A stretch of DNA of 39,800 nt, taken from Sphingobacteriales bacterium (GTDB lineage Bacteria; Bacteroidota; Bacteroidia; Chitinophagales; UBA2359). The DNA lies in assembly GCA_016711295.1 (NCBI GenBank), contig JADJTE010000024.1:1-39800 (forward strand), written 5' to 3'. Each line of letters starts with the position of its first letter. The first letter of the stretch is position 1. Of the stretch, positions 1 to 7,834 are shown piece by piece. The notes beneath the pieces are model-generated. The model did no database searches. It was not told the DNA's origin and saw nothing but the letters and a program-made list of their open reading frames with translations. Made by a program: the position numbers and the translations under genes.

Positions 1-537
1 AAAGACACCTTTAATATAGGTGACACCATTACAATTAGTTCTGTTTTTTCAGACCTTGTGTATGAAACAAAAACGCAATCATACTATAAACTAGAAAATT
101 TTAGGTTTTATCCTAAAACCATGATTCGAAAAATAGATACTATTCGAGAGACAAACAATATGTATGAATTTGATTTTATTGTTGATTCAAAATACAATTA
201 TACGTTTTTTAATTACTCAAGTGGTAATCGCTCTCTTTTTGGGCAATATAGCTACACAAATGGTACATATGATTTAGAATATAAAGTAATTCCAAAAATT
301 AAAGGGTTGTATAAACTAACGCATTCCTCTTCCATTTACGCATTGGGCGAAGACCAGGATTTTGAAGGTAGGTGCAAAAATTTAATTTCTGACGTAATTG
401 TAACTATGAATGAAGGAGGAGATAATAATGTTGATTTCTTATTGGCAAGTCCCGACGAAGGGCAAATAAAAATATGGGAGCGACAAGATGATCAATTTCA
501 TATATTTGGCGGTTACTGCTTTTATGTAAGGGAGTAA
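1..537 (+). CDS. C-terminal part of an unrecognised, probably exported protein (5' end outside window)
   Basis: The frame is open from base 1, reading KDTFNIGDTI..., so the GTG at 58 is probably not the true start and the gene begins upstream of the window. The visible 178 residues are rich in Tyr, Phe and Asn and have alternating beta-type patterning. They contain no motif I can assign. The FNIGDTI phrase resembles what I have seen in small Bacteroidota surface lipoproteins, but the N-terminal signal is not visible. The stop lies 3 bp before a palindromic element (541-600), the same arrangement seen after the genes ending at 32906 and 36290. The reading frame is confident; the function is unknown. 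Confidence 0.7.
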   Translation, partial: KDTFNIGDTITISSVFSDLVYETKTQSYYKLENFRFYPKTMIRKIDTIRETNNMYEFDFIVDSKYNYTFFNYSSGNRSLFGQYSYTNGTYDLEYKVIPKIKGLYKLTHSSSIYALGEDQDFEGRCKNLISDVIVTMNEGGDNNVDFLLASPDEGQIKIWERQDDQFHIFGGYCFYVRE

Positions 538-540
538 ATC

Positions 541-600
541 CTGCCAACGCCCGTATAGCCGTCCATGCCAAAGGCACGGCGGCTGTGCGGACGTTGGCGG
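541..600. repeat. attC-like palindrome directly after gene stop
   Basis: Outer arms CTGCCAACG (541-549) and CGTTGGCGG (592-600) are complementary at 8 of 9 positions. An inner pair AGCCG/CGGCT and a small GCC-AAA-GGC hairpin sit between them. The right arm and the bases after it (CGATTATGCGAAC) match those after the other palindromes in the window, while the interior is unique. It begins 3 bp after the stop of the upstream gene. The architecture resembles an integron attC site, but the core reads GTTGGCG and not GTTRRRY. Confidence 0.6.
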
Positions 601-1158
601 CGATTATGCGAACTTTCCCAATCAGACGCGCAAAGCAGCGAAACCCTCCGTAGCAAGTGAAATTGCTGCGCGTCAAGTTAAGCGCGGGATAGCAAAGGGA
701 CGGTTTAGTGCTTCGTAGCAAGTGAACTTTGCGCATCAAGCTAAGCGCGAGATAGCAAAGGGAAGTTGAGGTTTTCAAGTGAAACGGTTTAGTGCTTCGT
801 AGCAAGTGAACTTTGCGCATCAAGCTAAGCGCGAGATAGCAAAGGGAAGTTGAGGTTTTCAAGTGAAACGGTTTAGTGCCTCGTAGCAAAGTGAAATTGC
901 TGCGCACCAAGTTAATCGCGGGATAGCAAAGGGACAATTGAAAGGGTTTAGTGCTTCGTAGCAAGCAAATTTCTACGCACCAAGTTAATCGCGAAATAGC
1001 AAAGGGACGGTTTAGTGCTTTGTAGCATGTGAAATTGCTGCGCACCAAGTTGAGTGAAATAAGGCACAAGAGATAAATACATCGCCACTTTAAAAAAAAG
1101 TAATGAAAATATATACAAATATCAAATGAAATCTACTATCTTGTGGCGGTTTAACCCT
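601..1158. repeat. Array of about six 63-66 bp dispersed repeat units
   Basis: Repeated phrases are GGTTTAGTGCTTCGTAGCAA, then a variable stretch around GTGAAATTGCTGCGCATCAA, then GTTAAGCGCGAAATAGCAAA and GGGAC. Some units are joined by a longer spacer (AAGTTGAGGTTTTCAAGTGA). The array ends in a different module (about 1048-1150) containing GAGATAAATACATCGCCAC. That module recurs at 22612-23030, where it is split by a MITE, and at 28336-28440. No credible gene lies here: the minus-strand open frame is only the repeat translated. Confidence 0.85.
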
Positions 1159-1198
1159 CCGTAGCAGGTGAAATTGCTGCGCATCAAGGCGAAAACCA

Positions 1199-1302
1199 CC
1201 GCCAACAATACACAGCCGTCCATAACCCGCACTAAGGGCGCGGGCGAAATTCAGGCAAAATCTCCACGCGAGGATATACGGCGGCTGTGCGGACGTTGGC
1301 GG
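1199..1302. repeat. Composite inverted-repeat element (long palindrome)
   Basis: CCGCCAAC (1199-1206) pairs with GTTGGCGG (1295-1302), and ACAGCCG (1212-1218) pairs with CGGCTGT (1282-1288). The arms are 5 and 6 bases apart. The central region of about 63 bases holds a GC-rich inner inverted repeat that is clearest in less mutated copies (GCGCGGG and CCCGCGC). Copies of the left arm start near 1199, 3661, 9815, 10444, 15382, 16012, 16290, 16908, 19373, 23300 (truncated), 27844, 28497, 28762, 29381, 30022, 33330, 36535, 36875 (truncated) and 37290. Confidence 0.8.
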
Positions 1303-1333
1303 CGATTATGCGAACTTTCCCAATCAGACGCGC

Positions 1334-1470
1334 GTAAAATAGGGGAAGGAAACGCAAAACGGCAGCCGGCGGGGATTTCATCAGGAGCGAACCGCCTTTG
1401 AATATACGAACTTGGCACAGGTCGCCGAAAATGGAACTGAGAGTAGGCAAAATTTAATTATTTTTCAGGT
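1334..1470 (+). promoter_or_regulatory. Conserved type-1 gene leader ending at the ATG
   Basis: These 137 bp run from GTAAAATAGG after the palindrome to TTTTTCAGGT just before ATG 1471. The same block precedes genes at 10721, 17182, 19647, 25019 and 37567, and its first part precedes 33592, although those genes are unrelated. Its end resembles a Bacteroidota -7 box (TATTTTTC) 19 bp after a -33 position. In this copy the -33 triplet is CTG, not TTG. Confidence 0.6.
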
Positions 1471-1967
1471 ATGAAAAAAATTATTTTTATGGGCGTGCTT
1501 TTAGCCGTACTAATCCCCATTAAAATTGTGCTGACAAGCTTGGGAGGTGGCGACCCGCCGACGCTTGTGACAGGAAGATTTACTGCCTCACCATGGGACT
1601 ATAATTGCGCTTTTAATGCACCTTTGGTATTAACTAAAATACACAATGTTGGATTGATAAAGGTTTCTATTGCCCTCATCAGTACCAGGAGTATCCCTTG
1701 GTTTGCCACTATGGATTATACCTCGCCTCTAATTGATTGCGGGGCAAGTCCAGACTGTTGTGCTATTATTCAAGTACCGAGTTCGGGCGACTATACGGCA
1801 CAAGTGCGCTATATTGAGTATAATACCCTACTTGCAATACGGGCACAAATAGCTGCTATCGGTGGTGGTATAATCAATTAATACCTTCTGGGGTAGTTCC
1901 CTCATGTAGCTCTCCAATAAGTATTTCCCAAATTCCGCCCGAAGGGGCTACTGGGGCTTGTAATTAA
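1471..1967 (+). pseudogene. Decayed copy of the small lipoprotein gene at 17182
   Basis: About 99% identical by eye to 17182-17679. The intact copy has the lipobox LTAC; here a small rearrangement (GACAAGCTTGGGAGG against GACAGCTTGCGGAGG) changes it to LTSL, removing the lipidated Cys. A further extra C in TTGCCCTCATC and missing C bases in the following C runs (about 1706 and 1829) shift the frame, so the open frame stops at 1881 and not 1967. Most changes are single-base differences in short runs. They could be true decay after duplication, or consensus errors in this copy. Confidence 0.75.
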
Positions 1968-1987
1968 CTTTTTAAATCTCAATTATT

Positions 1988-2744
1988 ATGAAAAAGATAT
2001 TAATTTTATTATCGTTTACCCTATTATGGGCGCTTGTCAAAAAGACAGTGAATTGAGCAATGAGTCAAGCAGTTCCAAAACGTCTTATGAACTCTCAGAA
2101 GTTATTAACTTAAATGCTGAAACAAAACGTTTGGCTGAGGTACTGCAAGATAATAAGTTTTCGGCGTGGGCACAGTCCAATGCTAATTTTGGTAATTTGT
2201 CCGATGATTACGGCTATTATATTATGGGAAAATTACCTGCAAATATAACTATCAGTCTGCAAGGAAAACCTATGTTCCTGACGATCCCTAACACTCAAAT
2301 TTTTAGCAATGAGCCAACGATTAAGGCATCATTTGGCAAGACCGAAACTTTTCAGATTAGTGACGGTAGCAATACCCAAAGTTATTCCTTATATGTGCCC
2401 AAAACCATAACCATGAATAAGTTGTTGCATGACCAATCTTAAATATTAGTCGGGCGGGTAATAACCTAACTTGGCAGGCAGACCCCAACAATGCCTCTAA
2501 ATTAGTTATGTTGCAATGTCGCGTATATAACCAAATAGAAAATGAGGGAGATATAATTGAAGATAAGATTCTATTTTTGCCCGACAATGGCAGCTATAAT
2601 ATAGACCATCTACTGACCAACCCTAATGCCAAGAGCATTTTTTTGATGATTACGCGCGGCACGGCAGTTGATTTTGTGAGTCAAGAGGGTAAAATAGGAT
2701 TTGTATTTCGAGCTGACGATGCACATTACTACAACCTTCCTTAG
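1988..2744 (+). pseudogene. Decayed copy of the 252-residue lipoprotein gene at 17700
   Basis: Matches 17700-18458 along its whole length. Loss of one C in the lipobox codons (ATGGGCGCTTG against ATGGGCCGCTTG) puts the ATG at 1988 out of frame. A second loss (CAATCTTAA against CAATCCTTAA) creates a stop near 2442 in the central frame, and the last third resumes in another frame to 2744. Substitutions near 2266-2290 also change a short stretch. The product of the intact copy is described at 17700. Confidence 0.75.
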
Positions 2745-2773
2745 CGAGTTGTTCTGTGTATTAGATTATTAGG

Positions 2774-2813
2774 TAGTAGGTCGGAGTTCGGTTTTACCTA
2801 CCCCGGCCTACTA
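2774..2813 (+). terminator. Hairpin between lipoprotein and Lgt-like genes, copy A
   Basis: TAGTAGGTCGG (2774-2784) pairs with CCGGCCTACTA (2803-2813) with one G-T wobble, giving an 11-bp stem and an 18-base loop. A T-rich stretch follows before ATG 2833. Identical structure at 18488-18527. It could terminate the upstream lipoprotein transcript or attenuate the downstream gene. Confidence 0.5.
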
Positions 2814-2832
2814 TTATAGTCTCCTTTTTCGT

Positions 2833-3516
2833 ATGATAAGCATGCACCAAGTACTATCTCTATTAGGTTTTGCTCTAAGCAGTGTTTTTTTATATCGTTT
2901 TTCAAGTTTTGAAAACAAACAACAAGGCATTGCATATATTTTTTTACTGCTGCTAATAGGTAATGTTAGTTCCTTGTTCTTTGGTTTGTTGAGCAATTGG
3001 TTTTATCATAATTGGTGGCAATTAGGTGAGCGTTTTTGGGGTTCTCTTTTGGTAGGTACTTTTCTATTGCCATTTTTGCTAAAAAATAAGCCAAATTTTG
3101 AACAAAACTATACCGCAACTTTGCTATCCGTGTCAATTGGCATGTTGTTTATTAAACTTGGTTGCACTATTAGCCACCCTGCCTGCTACGGTAAAGCGAG
3201 TACAGTGCCTTAGGCAATGCTTATAAATGGGCAATATGTTCACCCAATTCCTATATATGACTTCTTATTTCAAGGCGTTTTATTGCTCGCATTAACCTAC
3301 TTTTTCCTGAGAAAACCATCTATAAAAATAGGTATTGCTTGGTTGCTTTTTACTTGTGTGTTTGATTTTTGGATAGATTATTTAAGGAGTTATGAGAGAT
3401 ATATTATATGTTTGTCGCTTTCACAATTTGCCTACCTTACTATAATTTTGCTTAATATACCACTTGCGATAAGGAAGTGTGAGTTTTCCCGCATGAAACG
3501 GTTTAGCCCTCCGTAG
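2833..3516 (+). pseudogene. Decayed copy of the Lgt-like membrane protein gene at 18547
   Basis: Matches 18547-19218 almost base for base. One substitution turns the Trp codon of the VPW motif into TAG (3211-3213), splitting the frame. Two extra bases (CCCGCATGAAACGG against CCCGCGAAACGG) change the last codons, so this copy reads on to 3516. The N-terminal 126 residues and the remaining 99 are both intact in frame. For function see the entry at 18547. Confidence 0.8.
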
Positions 3517-3775
3517 CAAGAGAAGTTGAAGTTTGTGAGTGAAGCGGCTTAGTCCTCCATAGCAAGCGAACCCCTGCAAATCAGGTTAAGCGCGAAATAG
3601 CAAAGGGATGGTTTAGTGCTTCGTAGCGAGTGAAATTGCTGCGCATCAAGGCGAAAACCACCGCCAACAATACACAGCCGTCCATAACCCGCATCGAGTG
3701 GCGCGGGGCGAGATTCGGGCGAATCTCACGCGCGAGGGCATACGGCGGCTGTGCGGGCGTTAGCAGCAATTATAC
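3505..3775. repeat. Three repeat units plus a degraded composite palindrome
   Basis: Three 63-66 bp units (CCGTAGCAAG, CCATAGCAAG and TCGTAGCGAG landmarks at about 3512, 3556 and 3620) are followed by a composite palindrome starting at 3661. Its right arm is altered (GTTAGCAGC for GTTGGCGGC). The repeat meets the last codons of the Lgt-like gene with no spacer. No gene is present. Confidence 0.8.
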
Positions 3776-3791
3776 GAAACAAGTGTACATA

Positions 3792-3832
3792 GTTTCGGAA
3801 AAACGCTAGCCAGCGGTGGGCTAACCCGAAAC
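3792..3832 (+). promoter_or_regulatory. Type-2 leader hairpin upstream of 3894 gene
   Basis: GTTTCGG (3792-3798) pairs with CCGAAAC (3826-3832), and inside it TAGCC (3807-3811) pairs with GGCTA (3819-3823). The same nested hairpin occurs at 30153-30193 before an unrelated gene, the EndoU toxin. Both copies are followed by GAAAAGAAGTAGGG and then the start codon. It could be an mRNA leader structure, a protein-binding site, or a recombination site with attC-like nesting; the sequence does not decide. Confidence 0.55.
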
Positions 3833-3893
3833 CACTTAGGAAAAGAAGTAGGGAAAATGCAAAATAATCAACCATTTAAAGCCGTTCTTTTTC

Positions 3894-5743
3894 ATGTCAG
3901 AAACAAACATTCCCGCCCTACCCAATTGCCTTAGCCAGTCGGCATTTACGGTCTTGGACACCGACAGTTCCAAAGCACCTATTTTGCGGTACAGCATTCC
4001 CCAAAAATCCGAATTTACCGCCTACGGACACACTAAATTACCCCTCGCCTTCACCAAATTTAGAGGTGACTCCTTGCCCGCCGTCGATGCCATAGCCACC
4101 AACGGCGATGCGGTGCGCAGCGATTTGCTGTTTATGGGCGACTCCCGGTTTGTGGCTAATGCTGGCTTGCTGCAAGTGTCGCAGACCCACAGCGTACAAA
4201 ACGCCGATTACACGCCCAACCTCTATGCCCAGCAATGGACGGGCATCGGCGGCAACATTCTTACGGCATACAACCAAAACGGATTGCCACTCAGCACCAA
4301 CAACAACGACATCGCCGCCCGAACCATCGACCCCAACGGCGACGGCAGCGACCCGACTATCGACCCCGAATTGAGCGACGTGCCCAGCGTCGATACCAAT
4401 AATGTGGCGCATGATGATTTTGACGATTATATTGCCAATGAAATAACACATAATTATCAAGCATTCGTACACGTACCAGGCATGGGGCCCACCAGGCCCT
4501 TTTTGCGCCCCTTGCGCCGCCCCCTTAGCTCCGACGGCAAGCGATTCGAGGCACGTCCTACGCTATTTATCGTAGAAGAATACCGCGTAGCTTCGTTTTG
4601 GGCGGCTACGGCGCAGGCAAAACCTTGAACACATTCAGCCTATTGCCCGGCGAAAAAACCACCATTACCGTCAAAACATTCAAAGAAATTACATCGAGCA
4701 AAACGAGTTCGCAAAACATCATCGATTCGTTTTCCGAATCGAGCGGGCAAGAAATGGAAAATTTGTTGCAAGAAGAAATAATATGCAAACAACCCTCAAT
4801 ACGAGCAACCAACAAAGCAGTTCGAGCAACAAAGTTCGCAAACAGGGGTGAGCGCGTCGGCATCAGGCGGTTTTTTTGGCATCAATTTCAGCGCGAGTGC
4901 CAACCATAGCAGCGCGTCTGAATCAGCAGTTGCAGCCAATCAATCAACCGCCGCAGGACGCTCGACCAATGTAAAAAATTTGTCCAATGCTATGGCAAAA
5001 CACGTGCAAAACTCGAACAGCAACCGCGAGGTAACTATCAACAGCAATACCCAAGACAGCTACACCGAAAGCGTTGAAACGGGCATTGTGCGCGAGTTGG
5101 CAAACCCTAACCAAAGCCGAGTACTCAATTTTGTGTTTCGCCAATTGCTGCAAGAATACGTCACGCTCACCTACCTTGCCGACCTAAAAGTAGCGTTCAG
5201 CAACGGACACCCCGAAAGTTTTCGCATCGTATCTTTGGCTGAGTTAGATTTGTTGCTCTATGAAGTATTAAATACCTCTAACACAGCCACTTACGTAGAA
5301 GAGGTAAAAGAAATGCTTCGTTGTGCCTATACTTTGCCCGATTCTGTAACGAACTACAACGGCGAAGGTTTTGCGTTCTTGCAAGAGGTAGATGCCCCAA
5401 CATTTAGGTGCACCACCACCCAGCGTTTTGTAAAAACGACCAACCTAAGCGACACATATAGCACAGATGGCGGGGTTAAAATAAGCGTTCGGGCGTGATA
5501 TTGAACGTAGACAAGCATGTCTTGCGCACCGATAGCGTGGTAGCTGATGCCCTGATGGGTCAAGGCGAAGCCTTGGATTGTTTCAATGCGCATGTGCAAG
5601 AAGCAAAGAAAAACCAACTGTGGTTAGAAGCCGAAAAGCTAAAATTGGCACTCGAAACCCTGCAAGCTATACCCGACCCCGCCCTTCGCGCACAGTTGTA
5701 TGCCGCCATGTTTAATCCGCCTGCCCCTGTTGTCACTCCTTAA
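3894..5743 (+). CDS. Large unrecognised Ser/Ala-rich protein, frameshifted (one gene in at least four frames)
   Basis: Four overlapping open frames (3894-4628, 4598-4909, 4848-5498, 5495-5743) join into one protein of roughly 610 residues, because each breaks where the next takes over in sense. There is no signal peptide after ATG 3894. The middle reads GGYGAGKTLNTFSLLPGEKT, then a Ser/Ala/Asn-rich region with many SAS and SSS runs, then a helical stretch (FVFRQLLQEYVTLTYLADLK), and finally a Leu/Ala-rich tail. GGYGAGKT fits the P-loop pattern by letter but has no Walker B partner, so I do not read it as an ATPase. A promoter and hairpin separate it from the gene at 5850. The family is not recognised. 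Breaks near 4590, 4790 and 5480 may be sequence errors or decay. Confidence 0.6.
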
Positions 5744-5759
5744 TTTTGCTGTATCTTTG
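5730..5759 (+). promoter_or_regulatory. Bacteroidota-type promoter upstream of the 5850 gene
   Basis: TTG (5730-5732), a 19-bp spacer, and TATCTTTG (5752-5759) match the known Bacteroidota sigma pattern TTG-N19-TAnnTTTG exactly. It overlaps the last codons of the upstream gene, whose stop is at 5741-5743. Transcription would start near 5765, just before a strong hairpin. Confidence 0.65.
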
Positions 5760-5767
5760 CCTTTGTA

Positions 5768-5801
5768 TTTTGCCGTTTGTTTACCTAAAAAAACGGCAAA
5801 A
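5768..5801 (+). terminator. Perfect 11-bp stem-loop between two genes
   Basis: TTTTGCCGTTT (5768-5778) pairs without mismatch with AAACGGCAAAA (5791-5801) around a 12-base loop, and a T run (TATTATTTTTTT) follows shortly after. It could terminate the upstream gene. Because it lies just downstream of the predicted start site of the 5752 promoter, it could instead be a 5' leader hairpin of the gene at 5850. Confidence 0.55.
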
Positions 5802-5849
5802 TGCTAAGGTATTATTTTTTTGCCATTTTTAAAAAAAACAAACAAAGCC

Positions 5850-7106
5850 ATGCCCAACATGCTCAAATCGTGGAAAGATTTTGCGTCCGTCGAAGACTGG
5901 ATTGCCAATACCCAAGTAGCCAATAGTGCGGTAGCGGATATTTTCGCGCCCTTGATAAGCACAAAAGTGGCAAATACAGGAACTGCTATTAAAGAATCCA
6001 CCACCTACCACTATGAAAAATCAACCGCCCCCGCTTCTGCAAAATTGCTGGTTTATGATAAACCCTGCTATGAAACTTTTAATATTACAGATATATCGCA
6101 AGTAAGAAGTTTAGTTTTGGAGGCAAAAGCAGAGTCCTATGCCTCGCCTAACGGTGTGTTTAAACAATTAGCTCAAAAAACGAAAGCTCGCACAAGTATA
6201 TTAAAAGAAATAGAAAAATTGGGTTGGGCAAAGGGCGCACAGCAATCCACTTTAAACAGTTTAATGACTCGATGGGACAGTACGCTTTCGATGCTGACAA
6301 CGCTACCTCAGCATCCGTCAAGTATTCCGCTCATGGATTTTAGTACTTATGAGCAACTGAAAGCAGCCGAACAAGGCGACTTATCTGCTTTTACAGCAGA
6401 TAAATATAAAAATATGAAAGCAGTTATTTCAGCGTTTTATGCCGCTTACGAAGCATTGTTTGATTTCACCAAAAAATACAAGGAAGAAGAGCAAGAAATA
6501 TTGCGTTTTGACGAATTTTATACCAGCAGTGAGGCAACAAATTTGTTGAATAAAATACCGTATATATTTTTCACCGCCGCCGAAATAAAATCGCTCAATA
6601 TGCAAGAAACAGGCGATTTTACCAATAAGACCGTAGCAGGTTTGGAGGGCAAAACCAAAGGTTTTCCCGTCGATAGACCCAAAAATACCACCTATATCGG
6701 ATTGGGGCAGCATGGGGAACGTTCAAAAACAGATGCTTTGACATGGGCGGACAAAAAAGGTTCAAAAATTCCAAACAATCCTGACCCGCGCACGGTACCT
6801 AAAAATGCCATTTTACTCACTATTGCCTATTTGGGTTGGTATGTCGAAAACAAAGTTTGTGCAGAATTAAGCGGCATTCCGATAGACTGTTTAGAGCTAA
6901 AAAAGATGCTTTTTGCGGGCTACAACGCGGGCATAGAACATATTATACGAGCCATAAAGAGCCTATATAATAATGAAGACCGCAATATTACTTGGCTTAA
7001 AGTAGCCGCCGTAATTGCCGCATCGGACAAATTATCTGCCGATAAACTCAACGAAATGAAAACATACGCCGAAAATATCCCTAAAAGATTAACAAAATTA
7101 TCATGA
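5850..7106 (+). CDS. Protein with a probable C-terminal lysozyme/transglycosylase-like domain
   Basis: 418 residues from ATG 5850. A TTG at 5820 would add ten Lys-rich residues and is less likely. There is no signal peptide. The first about 250 residues are charged and helical, with no motif I know. The C-terminal part (DPRTVPKNAILLTIAYLGW followed about 35 residues later by FAGYNAGIEHIIRAIKS) follows the order of a soluble lytic transglycosylase/goose-lysozyme core: a helix that ends in a -YL- pattern, then an AxYNAG motif and a basic helix. The catalytic Glu cannot be placed with confidence; E276-type positions upstream are candidates only. The stop overlaps the next gene by 4 bp, so the two are probably translated together. 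A cell-wall-attacking effector is an inference from this layout. Confidence 0.6.
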   Translation: MPNMLKSWKDFASVEDWIANTQVANSAVADIFAPLISTKVANTGTAIKESTTYHYEKSTAPASAKLLVYDKPCYETFNITDISQVRSLVLEAKAESYASPNGVFKQLAQKTKARTSILKEIEKLGWAKGAQQSTLNSLMTRWDSTLSMLTTLPQHPSSIPLMDFSTYEQLKAAEQGDLSAFTADKYKNMKAVISAFYAAYEALFDFTKKYKEEEQEILRFDEFYTSSEATNLLNKIPYIFFTAAEIKSLNMQETGDFTNKTVAGLEGKTKGFPVDRPKNTTYIGLGQHGERSKTDALTWADKKGSKIPNNPDPRTVPKNAILLTIAYLGWYVENKVCAELSGIPIDCLELKKMLFAGYNAGIEHIIRAIKSLYNNEDRNITWLKVAAVIAASDKLSADKLNEMKTYAENIPKRLTKLS

Positions 7107-7831
7107 AAATAAACATTCTTTTGCTGACGATGATAGCCCTACTTGCTTTTTATTGCAAGCGAAGCAATACCATTGTTATACAAAACAAGGAAAAAAGCAA
7201 ACAGGACGTTTTTTATAAAGTAACAAATCGCCCTTTGTCGCGCTATTTCAAAAATTCGGCAGATACCGCCTTGCTGGGCAGAATAGTATACACTCATCTC
7301 TTAGATAAAGGGAAATATGCTAATGATACGATGAAAGATTTTTTTATAAAACTTGACTTGTGCGATGCTGAATATGAGAGCGGGATCGAACAAGTATACG
7401 TTCCTTGTGATCCTTATGCTCATGGAATGCTGCTATTAAATGAGGAAGTAAATGACACGCTAATAGGAACTACAAATCATTTATTTGAATATTATGGCTA
7501 TCCACATGAAAATGACAGTAGCATTTTTACTGAAATTTTTACCAAAGATAAAAATACGGGTATTTACAACAATACACAAACCTTATCAGCTGCCCTTATA
7601 GGTTATTATATAGATGGTTTTGACAACAAACGTATTATCTTACATGATGAAGTATTTTATTTTGGACCAGACGAAGATGTTAAAGCACGCTTAGAAAATG
7701 CCTTAGTCCTATACAAGTGGCAGAATGGCAAGTATGTACCCGATAGCCTGCTAACCATAGACGGCGAATTGATTCCAAAAAAAGATTACCCGCAAGCGTA
7801 TGAAAAGTATATGGGTGATTCTGATTATTAA
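7103..7831 (+). CDS. Lipoprotein-like protein coupled to the lysozyme-like gene, possible immunity protein
   Basis: 242 residues. ATG 7103 overlaps the upstream stop in an ATGA, indicating translational coupling. The N-terminus is a short hydrophobic signal ending in a Cys (LLALLAFYC, Cys18); FYC is not a classical lipobox, so lipidation is likely but not certain. The rest is acidic, with no recognised family (phrases HDEVFYFGPDEDV and DGELIPKKDYPQAYEKY). A periplasmic lipoprotein made together with a putative peptidoglycan hydrolase is the usual layout of an immunity partner, but no sequence evidence confirms this. The stop TAA lies in the target site of the IS at 7835. Confidence 0.6.
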   Translation: MKINILLLTMIALLAFYCKRSNTIVIQNKEKSKQDVFYKVTNRPLSRYFKNSADTALLGRIVYTHLLDKGKYANDTMKDFFIKLDLCDAEYESGIEQVYVPCDPYAHGMLLLNEEVNDTLIGTTNHLFEYYGYPHENDSSIFTEIFTKDKNTGIYNNTQTLSAALIGYYIDGFDNKRIILHDEVFYFGPDEDVKARLENALVLYKWQNGKYVPDSLLTIDGELIPKKDYPQAYEKYMGDSDY

Positions 7832-7834
7832 TTA

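Noticed and set aside
404..1069. Long minus-strand open frame with repeated LLRSTKPFHLKTS peptide, and many similar ones in other arrays
   Set aside because: It is the 63-66 bp repeat read on the other strand. Unit lengths close to multiples of three keep the frame open. There is no start signal, and the composition follows the DNA repeat.
4038..4472. Minus-strand open frame of 144 codons with Val/Gly-rich sequence
   Set aside because: It lies opposite the 3894 gene, has a low-complexity composition and shows no start signal.
4618..4641. P-loop ATPase motif GGYGAGKT in the 3894 product
   Set aside because: It fits GxxxxGKT by letters, but there is no Walker B or other ATPase feature around it, and the protein is Ser/Ala-rich.
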